A DNA stretch of 6,471 bases from Frankiales bacterium (GCA_025966295.1 JAOPVD010000072.1:1-6471), one strand, 5' to 3'. Positions 1-5,891 are shown, numbered from the stretch's first letter. The notes: generated from the letters alone by a model not told the origin. A program made the numbers and translations.

Positions 1-759
1 GGCGCGCGCGGTGAGCGCCGGCAGCGCGCCGCGCAGCCACGGCAGGGCACGCAGCCACGGCTGGGCGTAGACGTGCGTGCGGCGCCGCTCGATGCCCCTG
101 ACCAACCGCGCGACCGCGGGCGCCACCGGGCTGGTGGAGCCGAACGGCCAGGGCAGCGAGGCACGCAGCTGGGCCAGCGCCGGGTCGCTGTCCGCCTCGC
201 GGACCATGTCGGTGTCGGTGAAGCCGAGGTAGGCCACACCGACCGTGACGCCGTGGTGCGCCAGCTCCCCCCGCAGGCAGTGCGCGAACGCCTCGACGCC
301 GGCCTTGCTGGCGCAGTAGGCGCTCATGAAGGGCGCCGGTGTGAAGGCCGCCAGCGAGGCGATCTGCAGGAGGTGGCCGCGGCTGGCGACGAGGGCCGGC
401 AGGAACGCGCGCGTGGTGCGCACGCTGCCGAGCAGGTTGACCTCGACGATCCGCTCGAAGGCCTCCACGTCGTCGTGCAGGAACGGCCCGCCGCCCCCGA
501 TCCCGGCGTTGCTCACCAGTACGTCGACACGGCCGAAGTGGGCCATCACCGCGGCGGCCGTGTCCGCCAGCGCAGCGGTGTCGGTGACGTCGACGGTCCA
601 GCCCCGGGCGTCCGGGCCGCATTCGCGCACCACGTCGTCGAGCGGTGCCGGGTCACGGTCGAGGAGCGCGACCCTGGCCCCCCGGGCGGCCAGGCTGCGG
701 GCCATGCCGGCGCCCAGGCCGCGGCCCGCGCCGGTGATGACGACGACCTGGCCGCTCAC
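1..759 (-). CDS. SDR-family NAD(P)-dependent oxidoreductase, partial (C-terminus beyond window)
   Basis: This is a classical short-chain dehydrogenase/reductase; 253 codons are open to the window edge, so the C-terminus is missing. Visible motifs are the dinucleotide-binding TGAGRGLG (residues 9-16), Asp57-Val58, NAG (84-86), Asn108, and the catalytic Ser135, Tyr148 and Lys152 (in YCASK). Asp34 at the end of the second beta strand favours NAD(H), although Arg13 and Arg35 make this uncertain. The GTG start is chosen because it overlaps the stop of the upstream TetR gene in GTGA and has GGGAG eight bases before it (772-768). The two genes are therefore probably one transcript and translationally coupled. 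The family oxidises alcohols or reduces ketones in the cytosol. Beside a Baeyer-Villiger monooxygenase, alcohol-to-ketone oxidation is a natural inferred role, but the substrate cannot be read from the sequence. Confidence 0.93.
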   Translation of the reverse strand, partial: MSGQVVVITGAGRGLGAGMARSLAARGARVALLDRDPAPLDDVVRECGPDARGWTVDVTDTAALADTAAAVMAHFGRVDVLVSNAGIGGGGPFLHDDVEAFERIVEVNLLGSVRTTRAFLPALVASRGHLLQIASLAAFTPAPFMSAYCASKAGVEAFAHCLRGELAHHGVTVGVAYLGFTDTDMVREADSDPALAQLRASLPWPFGSTSPVAPAVARLVRGIERRRTHVYAQPWLRALPWLRGALPALTARA

Positions 760-1376
760 GGCCGGGGCTCCCAGCGGACGCCGGCCTCGAGCTGGGCGAA
801 GCCGGACCACATCACGTCCATCAGCAGCGCGGTCGCTGCGTCCGGGGACAGCAGCGTGCCGGCCAGCCGCACCGCTGCCAGCCGCTCGGCCGCCCCGCTG
901 ACGATGTGGGCGTAGACGTCCGCCCGGGTCGGGTCGGGGTCGGGCAGGTGGGCGGCGACCAGCGCGGCGATGTTGTCGACCTGCCGCTGCCGCACCCGGT
1001 CGGCAGCGGCCGACGCCGCCGTACCCGGCGCCACCTCGCGGACCAGCAGCGACCAGGCGCCGGCGTGCGCGTCGACGAAGCGGAAGTAGGCCGACAGGCC
1101 CTGCTGCAGCGCCTGCTCCGACGACGCGGTCTGCACCGCCGCCTCGGTGGCCGCCAGCAGCTGCTCGCCGGAGCGCTCCACGAGGGTGGCCAGCAGGCCG
1201 TCCTTGGAGCCGAAGTGGTCGTACAGGACCGGCTTGGTGACGCCGGCCTCGTCGGCCACGTCCTCCATCGAGGCCGGCCCGTAGCCCTTCTCGGTGAACA
1301 CCGCCTCGGCGGCGTCGAGCAACTGGTCGCGGCGGTCGGCGCGCAGCATCCGACGGCGGGGGGCAGCGGTCATCAT
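756..1376 (-). CDS. TetR/AcrR-family transcriptional regulator
   Basis: The 206-residue length is typical of TetR repressors. The N-terminal DNA-binding domain is clear: the first helix covers roughly residues 14-31, and the helix-turn-helix (about 36-55) contains DVADEAGVTKPVLYDHF followed by GSKDGLL, the family signature. The rest is the expected helical ligand-binding and dimerisation domain, which is too divergent to predict a ligand. Two adjacent Met codons (1376-1374 and 1373-1371) are both possible starts; no strong ribosome site separates them. The gene is divergent from the flavin monooxygenase, with a 71-base intergenic region carrying a dyad, and overlaps the following SDR gene by four bases. 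By analogy with EthR/EthA it probably represses both directions and is released by a small hydrophobic ligand. That role is inferred. Confidence 0.95.
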   Translation of the reverse strand: MMTAAPRRRMLRADRRDQLLDAAEAVFTEKGYGPASMEDVADEAGVTKPVLYDHFGSKDGLLATLVERSGEQLLAATEAAVQTASSEQALQQGLSAYFRFVDAHAGAWSLLVREVAPGTAASAAADRVRQRQVDNIAALVAAHLPDPDPTRADVYAHIVSGAAERLAAVRLAGTLLSPDAATALLMDVMWSGFAQLEAGVRWEPRP

Positions 1377-1383
1377 GCCGCCG

Positions 1384-1431
1384 ACTTTACACGGAGTAGG
1401 TTACTGTGGGTATAGTTACTCATCGTAAAGT
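1384..1431. promoter_or_regulatory. Probable TetR operator: two-tier dyad in the divergent intergenic region
   Basis: A 48-base imperfect palindrome is centred between 1407 and 1408. The outer arms ACTTTAC (1384-1390) and GTAAAGT (1425-1431) are perfect over 7 bases. The inner arms GAGTA (1394-1398) and TACTC (1417-1421) are perfect over 5 bases about the same axis. With one further matched pair, 13 of 24 pairs match. It fills most of the gap between the divergent start codons and is visibly richer in A/T than the genes. TetR proteins usually bind such dyads. The length would suit two or more dimers, as known for EthR. Binding by the adjacent TetR is inferred from position. Confidence 0.65.
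1386..1416 (+). promoter_or_regulatory. Candidate promoter of the flavin monooxygenase gene
   Basis: TTTACA (1386-1391, one mismatch to the -35 consensus TTGACA) and TATAGT (1411-1416, one mismatch to TATAAT) are separated by 19 bases, slightly longer than the ideal 17. Transcription would begin near 1423, leaving a leader of about 25 bases that contains the AGGAGG ribosome site. The boxes lie inside the dyad, so a bound repressor would occlude polymerase. On the other strand the mirror-image TTTACG (1429-1424) could act as a -35 for the TetR-SDR operon, but its -10 is weak. Confidence 0.45.
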
Positions 1432-1435
1432 TTCG

Positions 1436-1441
1436 AGGAGG
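1436..1441 (+). promoter_or_regulatory. Ribosome binding site AGGAGG that fixes the monooxygenase start
   Basis: A perfect AGGAGG sits six bases before the ATG at 1448. It rules out the longer in-frame GTG start at 1406, which would put 14 non-family residues in front of the protein and lies inside the operator/promoter region. Confidence 0.85.
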
Positions 1442-1447
1442 TTCCCG

Positions 1448-2926
1448 ATGACCCGTCCCCTTCCGACCCACGTCGGCGCGCTGGTCGTCGGCAGCGGCTT
1501 CGCCGGGCTGGCCAGCGCCGTCCGGCTCTCCCAGGCCGGCCACCAGGTGGCGGTGCTGGAGAAGGGCCAGGACGTCGGCGGGACCTGGCGGGTCAACACC
1601 TACCCGGCCTGCGCCTGCGACGTGCCGAGCCACCTGTACTCGTTCTCCTTCGCGCCCAACCCGTCGTGGTCGCGGACCTTCAGCCCGCAGCCGGAGATCT
1701 TCGCCTACCTGCGGCAGGTGGCGGACGACTTCGGCGTGCGTGACAAGACCTGGTTCGGCACCGAGGTGCTGGCCGCGGCCTGGGACGGGGCGGCCCAGCG
1801 GTGGGCGGTCCGCACCACGGCCGGCGACCTGACCGCCGACGTGCTCGTGCTCGGCACCGGCGGCCTGTCGGAGCCGGTGGCGCCCAAGGTGCCCGGCCTC
1901 GAGACCTTCCGCGGCACCGTCTTCCACTCGGCCACGTGGGACCACGACCACGACCTGACCGGCGAGCGCGTCGCGGTGATCGGCACCGGCGCCTCCGCCA
2001 TCCAGTTCGCCCCCGAGGTCGCGAAGCTGGCCAGCCGGCTCACCGTCTTCCAGCGCACCGCGCCGTGGATCCTGCCCCGCCGCGACCGCGCCATCAGCCG
2101 GCTCGAGCGGGCGCTGTTCAAGGCGGTCCCGGCCGCGCAGAAGCTCGCCCGCGCCGGCATCTACTCGGTGCGCGAGTCCTGGATCCTCGGCTTCGCGGTG
2201 CGGCCGGCGGTCATGAAGGCCGCGGAGGCGCAGGCCCGGCGCTTGCTCGCCAAGCAGGTGTCCGACCCGGAGCTGCGGGCCAAGGTCACCCCGGACTACC
2301 GGCTGGGCTGCAAGCGGGTGCTGCTGTCCAACACCTGGTACCCGATGCTCGCCCAGCCCCACGTCGACCTCGTCACCGACCGGATCGTGGAGGTCACCCA
2401 GAGCGCCGTCGTGACGGTCGACGGGCAGGGCCGCCGGGCCGAGCACGAGGTCGACACCCTCCTGCTGGGCACCGGCTTCAGCGTCACCGACCCGCCGATC
2501 GCGCACCGGCTGCGCGGCACCGACGGCCGCACCCTGGCCGAGCACTGGGCCGCCGGCGGCATGAGCGCCTACCACGGCCTCACCATCCCGGGCTTCCCCA
2601 ACCTGTTCCTGCTGACCGGCCCCAACACCGGCCTGGGCCACACCTCGATCGTCTACATCATCGAGCGCCAGGTCGAGCACGTGGTGAAGGCGCTGCAGGC
2701 CATGGCCGCCGCCGGGGTGCGCTCCATCGCGCCGCGCTCGGACGTCCGGGCCGCCTACAACGCCGACGTGCAGCGCCGCCTGCAGGGCACGGTCTGGAAC
2801 GCCGGCGGCTGCTCGAGCTGGTACCTCGACGCCAACGGGCGCAACACCACCCTGTGGCCGAGCTTCAGCTTCGCGTACGCCAAGGAGCTGGAGGAGTTCC
2901 GGCTCGAGGAGTACGAGACCGCCTAG
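1448..2926 (+). CDS. FAD-dependent monooxygenase, class B (Baeyer-Villiger type)
   Basis: The 492-residue protein has the two-dinucleotide-fold layout of type I Baeyer-Villiger monooxygenases, which use NADPH and O2 to turn ketones into esters or lactones. Visible motifs in order are: FAD-binding GSGFAG (15-20); GGTWRVNTYPACACD (44-58), matching the second family fingerprint except Ala in place of the usual Gly/Met after Pro; the diagnostic FRGTVFHSATWD (154-165), fitting FxGxxxHxxxW[P/D]; the NADP-side GTGASA (179-184); and GTGF (341-344). The stretch after residue 58 (CDVPSHLYSFSF) resembles the aliphatic/aryl-ketone branch rather than EthA itself. Length is normal and no frameshift is seen. 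It is divergent from the TetR gene, shares its operator, and converges on the ABM gene 12 bases downstream. Assignment to the family is firm; the substrate is unknown. Confidence 0.95.
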   Translation: MTRPLPTHVGALVVGSGFAGLASAVRLSQAGHQVAVLEKGQDVGGTWRVNTYPACACDVPSHLYSFSFAPNPSWSRTFSPQPEIFAYLRQVADDFGVRDKTWFGTEVLAAAWDGAAQRWAVRTTAGDLTADVLVLGTGGLSEPVAPKVPGLETFRGTVFHSATWDHDHDLTGERVAVIGTGASAIQFAPEVAKLASRLTVFQRTAPWILPRRDRAISRLERALFKAVPAAQKLARAGIYSVRESWILGFAVRPAVMKAAEAQARRLLAKQVSDPELRAKVTPDYRLGCKRVLLSNTWYPMLAQPHVDLVTDRIVEVTQSAVVTVDGQGRRAEHEVDTLLLGTGFSVTDPPIAHRLRGTDGRTLAEHWAAGGMSAYHGLTIPGFPNLFLLTGPNTGLGHTSIVYIIERQVEHVVKALQAMAAAGVRSIAPRSDVRAAYNADVQRRLQGTVWNAGGCSSWYLDANGRNTTLWPSFSFAYAKELEEFRLEEYETA

Positions 2927-2938
2927 CCCGAACCGCGC

Positions 2939-3223
2939 TCACAGGTCCTGGTAGTGCTCCACCAGCGGCGGCGTCGCGAAGTGCGGCGCGACCAGGGCCC
3001 GCCACTCGCCGAAGCGCGGGCTGGCGCGGAACAGCTCGTGCGCGTCGAGCGAGTCCCACTCGACGAGCAGCACGAACCGGGTGGGTGTCTCGACGCCCTG
3101 CGTCATGCGCACGCTGCGGCAGCCCTCGCTCTGCGCCAGCAGCGGGCGGGCCTGGGCGTAGGCCTGCGCGAACGCCTGCTCAGCACCGGGACGGACATCG
3201 AACAACGCGACCTCGAGGACCAT
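2939..3223 (-). CDS. ABM-fold (antibiotic biosynthesis monooxygenase-like) small protein
   Basis: The 94-residue protein has the ferredoxin-like ABM pattern: an opening strand (VLEVALFDVRPG), a helix, and the characteristic FVLLVEWDSLDAHELF (50-65) followed by a helix containing FGEWRALV and a C-terminal HYQDL. The start at 3223 is preferred over the upstream in-frame ATG at 3256 because the family begins directly with the first strand. GAGGGG lies just before this ATG, closer than ideal. Members include cofactor-free oxygenases, haem-degrading enzymes and stress-response dimers. No Asn/Trp haem-degradation signature was recognised, so the specific activity is unknown. The gene converges on the monooxygenase with a 12-base gap, so it is not in the same transcript, and it diverges from the next SDR gene. 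Confidence 0.85.
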   Translation of the reverse strand: MVLEVALFDVRPGAEQAFAQAYAQARPLLAQSEGCRSVRMTQGVETPTRFVLLVEWDSLDAHELFRASPRFGEWRALVAPHFATPPLVEHYQDL

Positions 3224-3247
3224 GCCCCTCAGGGTCCCAGGTCCCCC

Positions 3248-3312
3248 GTGATCCACGGAAGCGGCACCCCCCTTTGCGGCCCCGAAACGTGGGCGCCGGT
3301 TCCGTGGATCAC
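3248..3312. repeat. 65-base inverted repeat with 13-base perfect ends
   Basis: GTGATCCACGGAA (3248-3260) is matched exactly by its reverse complement TTCCGTGGATCAC (3300-3312). Pairing continues inward past single mismatches: CGGC/GCCG (3262-3265 with 3295-3298), CCC/GGG (3267-3269 with 3291-3293) and TTT/AAA (3273-3275 with 3285-3287). The two arms agree at 24 of 28 positions. It lies between divergent genes, so it is not an end-of-gene terminator. It could be a dispersed intergenic palindrome or a regulatory dyad; copy number elsewhere is unknown. No reading frame, target duplication or transposase was seen. Confidence 0.85.
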
Positions 3313-3369
3313 CGGAAGGGGGGTGGGTCGAGGAGGGGGGCGCTGGCGGAGGCCCTAGGGTCCGGGCCC

Positions 3370-4128
3370 ATGGGACTTTTCGACCTCACCGGCAAGCAGG
3401 CGCTTGTCACCGGGGGGACCCGGGGCATCGGCCTGATGATCGCCCGCGGCTTCCTGGACGCGGGCGCCTCCGTCATCATCAGCTCCCGCGACGCCGGGGC
3501 CTGCGAGCAGGCCCGGGCCGAGCTGTCCGCGCACGGCGACGTGACCGCCGTACCGGCTGACCTGTCGTCGGAGGCGGAGTGCCTGCGGCTGGCGGCCACC
3601 GTGGAGGGGCCGCTGCACGTGCTGGTCAACAACGCCGGCGCGACCTGGGGCGCGCCGCTGCTGGAGTTCCCCGAGGCCGCGTGGGACAAGGTGCTCAACC
3701 TCAACGTGAAGAGCCCGTTCTTCCTCACCCGGGCGCTGCTGGGCCGCCTGGAGGAGGCGGCCAGCGACGACGACCCGGCCCGGGTCATCAACATCGGCAG
3801 CATCGACGGGCTGCGGGTGCCGGCGCTGCCGACCTACTCCTACTCGGCCAGCAAGGCGGCGGTGCACATGCTCACCAAGGTGCTGGCCAAGGAGCTCGGA
3901 CCCAGGCGCATCACCGTCAACGCGATCGCCCCCGGGCCGTTCGAGTCCAAGATGATGGCCGCCACGCTCGATGCTTTCGGCGACGCGATCGCCGCCGCGG
4001 CGCCCCTTGGGCGGATCGGCCGCCCCGACGACATGGCGGGTACGGCGGTGTTCCTGTCCAGCCGGGCGGGCTCCTACGTGACCGGCGCGATCATCCCCGT
4101 CGACGGTGGGATCGCGACGACGCTCTGA
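3370..4128 (+). CDS. SDR-family oxidoreductase, RhlG/FabG-like
   Basis: This complete 252-residue classical SDR carries TGGTRGIG (14-21), NNAG (87-90), Asn112, Ser144, Tyr158 and Lys162 (YSASK), so the catalytic tetrad is intact. Arg40 after the second strand (SSRD) points to NADPH. The C-terminal part (VNAIAPGPFESKMM, then GRIGRPDDMAG and VTGAIIPVDGG) resembles 3-oxoacyl-ACP-reductase-like enzymes, and the IAPGPFESKM segment is reminiscent of RhlG. Reduction of a beta-ketoacyl or related ketone is likely, but the substrate is not proven. The ATG at 3370 is preceded by a modest AGGG nine bases upstream (3357-3360). Its promoter region contains the 65-base inverted repeat. Its stop codon TGA is followed immediately by the stop of the convergent two-CxxC gene. 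Confidence 0.94.
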   Translation: MGLFDLTGKQALVTGGTRGIGLMIARGFLDAGASVIISSRDAGACEQARAELSAHGDVTAVPADLSSEAECLRLAATVEGPLHVLVNNAGATWGAPLLEFPEAAWDKVLNLNVKSPFFLTRALLGRLEEAASDDDPARVINIGSIDGLRVPALPTYSYSASKAAVHMLTKVLAKELGPRRITVNAIAPGPFESKMMAATLDAFGDAIAAAAPLGRIGRPDDMAGTAVFLSSRAGSYVTGAIIPVDGGIATTL

Positions 4129-4266
4129 TCAGCCGTGCCGCTTGGCGAAGCACCCGTGGCACAGCGCCTGGGTGGTGCCGATCAGCCGGTAGAGGTAGCT
4201 GACCTGCGCGCAGCAGTCGCACGTCTCGACGAGGTGGGGCACCGGGGCGGTCAGGTCGATCGTCAT
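4129..4266 (-). CDS. Small two-CxxC (zinc-ribbon-like) protein, 45 residues
   Basis: An ATG at 4266 opens a 45-residue frame ending in TGA at 4131-4129. The protein has Cys16-x-x-Cys19 (CDCC, with an extra Cys18) and Cys37-x-x-Cys40 (CHGC) separated by 17 residues, the spacing expected of a single structural zinc site. The C-terminus is basic (AKRHG). Both upstream flank and ribosome site are weak. The stop abuts that of the convergent SDR gene, a clean gene boundary that supports its reality. It lies 80 bases downstream of the glycosylase-labelled gene on the same strand and could be co-transcribed with it. The family is not recognised. It may bind nucleic acid or protein, but no function should be assigned. 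A chance frame is possible given its length, though paired CxxC motifs make this less likely. Confidence 0.7.
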   Translation of the reverse strand: MTIDLTAPVPHLVETCDCCAQVSYLYRLIGTTQALCHGCFAKRHG

Positions 4267-4346
4267 GCTCAGATCATCGGCCCGTACCGTCCGGCGGCGC
4301 GCCTGCCGAGCGGAGCCTCTTGCGGGAGCCTGCCGGCGAGGGGGTG

Positions 4347-5153
4347 CTACGCCGTTCGGATCAGGGGTCGGGCGGCGTCGATCAGGCGGGCCCTGAGCGT
4401 GCCGGCCTCGTCGGCGAAGGCCCGCTGCTGTCGCACGTAGTCACGACGACCTACGTCGGTCTCGATCGGCACCGCCGAGTAGCCCAGCGCCGACAGGTCG
4501 TACGGCGACGCCCGCATGTCCAGCACCCGGACCCGGCGGGCCAGCTCGAAGCAGTCGGCGACGAGCTCGGCAGCGATCCAGGGCGACAGCTTGTACGCCC
4601 ACTTGTACAAATCCATGTTGGCGTGCAGGCAGCCGCCCTGCTCCAGGTCGGCCTGGTCCTCCCGGCTGGGCTGCAGCAGGTTGAGCGGGCGGGCCGGCGC
4701 GGTGAAGAAGCGGAACGCGTCGTGGTGCGAGCAGCGCAGCGGCTGGGCCTCGACGACGGCCGCGGTGCCCGCCTCCCCGAGCCGCAGGGGCCAGTCCCGG
4801 TGCCGCGGCTGCTCGCGGTAGACCATCGCCCACTCGTGCAGCCCGAAGCAGCCGAACTGGGACGGTCGGTCGGCGGTGCGCGCCAGCAGGTCCACGACCC
4901 AGCTCGCCGTCCGCCGGGCCTTGTCCGGCACCTCCAGCCACGGCTGCTCGCCGTCGTACGCCAGGCAGACCTCGCCGACGCCGGGGCTCCAGCGGCGCAG
5001 CCGGGACGGCCGGTGCGAGTAGTAGGTGAACAGGAAGTCCTCGACCGGGTGCGGCACCTGGCGGGCCGCCCGGTCGCGGTGCCCGGCCGTCCAGCCGTCG
5101 ACCCGCTGCTCGTGGGCCGCGCGGCGGGTGCTCCACTCCTGGACTGTCAGCAC
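4347..5153 (-). CDS. Conserved actinobacterial protein of the family labelled '3-methyladenine DNA glycosylase'
   Basis: The 268-residue protein resembles a well-conserved actinobacterial family that databases often name 3-methyladenine DNA glycosylase. Recalled family hallmarks are visible: HPVEDFLFTYYSHRP (35-49), FGLHEWAMVYR (103-113), CSHHDAFRFFT (141-151), PLNLLQPSRE (156-165), CLHANMDLYKW (175-185) and DMRASPYDL near the C-terminus. I see no helix-hairpin-helix motif or AlkA/Tag/AAG catalytic pattern, so the enzymatic label is doubtful. Clustered His, Cys and Asp residues suggest a metal or catalytic centre. The GTG start at 5153 is used because no upstream in-frame start was seen. A start with weak ribosome signal is the least certain part. 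It diverges from the DsbA-like gene over 104 bases, where no convincing promoter pair was found, and may be followed by the two-CxxC gene. It is probably cytosolic, with no signal peptide. Confidence 0.85.
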   Translation of the reverse strand: MLTVQEWSTRRAAHEQRVDGWTAGHRDRAARQVPHPVEDFLFTYYSHRPSRLRRWSPGVGEVCLAYDGEQPWLEVPDKARRTASWVVDLLARTADRPSQFGCFGLHEWAMVYREQPRHRDWPLRLGEAGTAAVVEAQPLRCSHHDAFRFFTAPARPLNLLQPSREDQADLEQGGCLHANMDLYKWAYKLSPWIAAELVADCFELARRVRVLDMRASPYDLSALGYSAVPIETDVGRRDYVRQQRAFADEAGTLRARLIDAARPLIRTA

Positions 5154-5257
5154 CGTCCCATTGTCGCTGGGCGCCGACCCAGGTTCAGCCGGAACCGGTC
5201 GGGTAGCCGCGCACCGGAGGAGCCACCAGGGCTCCGCAGCAGGCGGGAGCCCGGCCC

Positions 5258-5833
5258 ATGAGGACCGACTACGAGCAGTACGAGGGCGTGCCGGGGGTGC
5301 TGTCCCCGCCGCCGGACCCGCGCCGCGACCACATGCAGGGCTCCCCCACCGCCCCGGTCCAGCTGGTGGAGTACGGCGACTTCCAGTGCCCGTTCTGCGC
5401 GCGGGCGCATCCCGTGGTCAAGGCCGTGCAGCAGGCCATGGGCGACGAGATGGCCTTCACGTTCCGGCACTTCCCGCTGGTGCAGGTGCACCCGATGGCG
5501 GAGCCGGCCGCCGAGGCTGCGGAGGCGGCGGGTGCGCAGGGCCGGTTCTGGCCCATGCACGACCAGCTGTTCACGCACCAGCCGGAGCTCAGCCCCCGCA
5601 CGCTGCTGGTGTGCGCCACCGCCGCCGGGCTCGAGGACCTGGACCGCTTCGCCGCCGAGCTGGCCGAGCGCCGGTACGCCGTACGGGTGCTGGACGACTT
5701 CGAGAGCGGCGTGCGCAGTGGCGTCCAGGGCACACCGACCTTCTTCGTCAACGGCATCCGGCACGAGGGCGCCGCTGATGCCGCGAGCCTGCTCGGGGCC
5801 GTCCAGGCCGCCGCGCTGCGGGTCGCGCACTGA
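5258..5833 (+). CDS. DsbA-family thioredoxin-fold protein (CPFC), cytosolic
   Basis: The 191-residue protein has a DsbA-type thioredoxin fold: strand LVEYGDFQCPFC with the redox pair Cys44-Pro-Phe-Cys47, a helical insertion (about 80-140, including AAEAAGAQGRFWPMHDQLF), and the cis-proline loop GTPTFFVNG with Thr159-Pro160. No signal peptide or transmembrane segment precedes the domain, so it should act in the cytoplasm, reducing or isomerising disulfides. The segment from about residue 19 resembles the thioredoxin-like domain that follows NhaA antiporters in many actinobacteria, but here it stands alone. The ATG at 5258 is supported by CGGGAG (5244-5249) eight bases upstream. mgsA follows on the same strand after 58 bases, so co-transcription is possible. 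The physiological partner is unknown. Confidence 0.93.
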   Translation: MRTDYEQYEGVPGVLSPPPDPRRDHMQGSPTAPVQLVEYGDFQCPFCARAHPVVKAVQQAMGDEMAFTFRHFPLVQVHPMAEPAAEAAEAAGAQGRFWPMHDQLFTHQPELSPRTLLVCATAAGLEDLDRFAAELAERRYAVRVLDDFESGVRSGVQGTPTFFVNGIRHEGAADAASLLGAVQAAALRVAH

Positions 5834-5891
5834 CCCGCGATCGCCACGTGGGCGTCAAGCGCGCGACACCTGGCCGCTGCAGCATGGGGGC

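Noticed and set aside
73..915. 280-codon rightward frame over the first SDR and the TetR end
   Set aside because: It is antisense to an SDR with a complete catalytic set, lacks recognisable domains, and spans two real genes.
1406..1447. Extended GTG start of the monooxygenase
   Set aside because: The AGGAGG site six bases before the ATG at 1448 fits initiation there, and the extension would run through the operator and probable promoter.
1373..2680. 435-codon leftward frame antisense to the monooxygenase
   Set aside because: Composition (Gly, Ala, Arg, His, Val rich) is typical of antisense shadows in high-GC DNA. No motif was seen, and the sense strand has clear BVMO motifs.
3224..3256. 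Longer start for the ABM protein at 3256
   Set aside because: The extra 11 residues are not part of the ABM fold, and the frame at that end runs into the inverted repeat.
1801..4128. One long rightward frame of 775 codons suggesting a fusion ending in the SDR
   Set aside because: Its first part lies out of frame inside the monooxygenase and reads as Arg/Pro/Gly-rich shadow sequence. Only the part from 3370 matches a real family.
4267..4346. Possible terminator or regulatory repeat between the glycosylase-labelled and two-CxxC genes
   Set aside because: It contains GCCTGCCG twice (4301-4308, 4328-4335) and an 8-base GGCGCGCC palindrome, but no convincing stem-loop with a T-run.
5154..5257. 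Promoters for the divergent glycosylase-labelled and DsbA-like genes
   Set aside because: One must exist, but no well-spaced -35/-10 pair could be identified. GGTTC/GAACC (5182-5196) is only a 5-base dyad.
4320..5261. 313-codon rightward frame over the glycosylase-labelled gene
   Set aside because: It is antisense shadow sequence; the leftward frame carries conserved family blocks.
5844..5851. CCACGTGG palindrome before mgsA
   Set aside because: An isolated 8-base palindrome in GC-rich DNA is expected by chance, and no further symmetry surrounds it.
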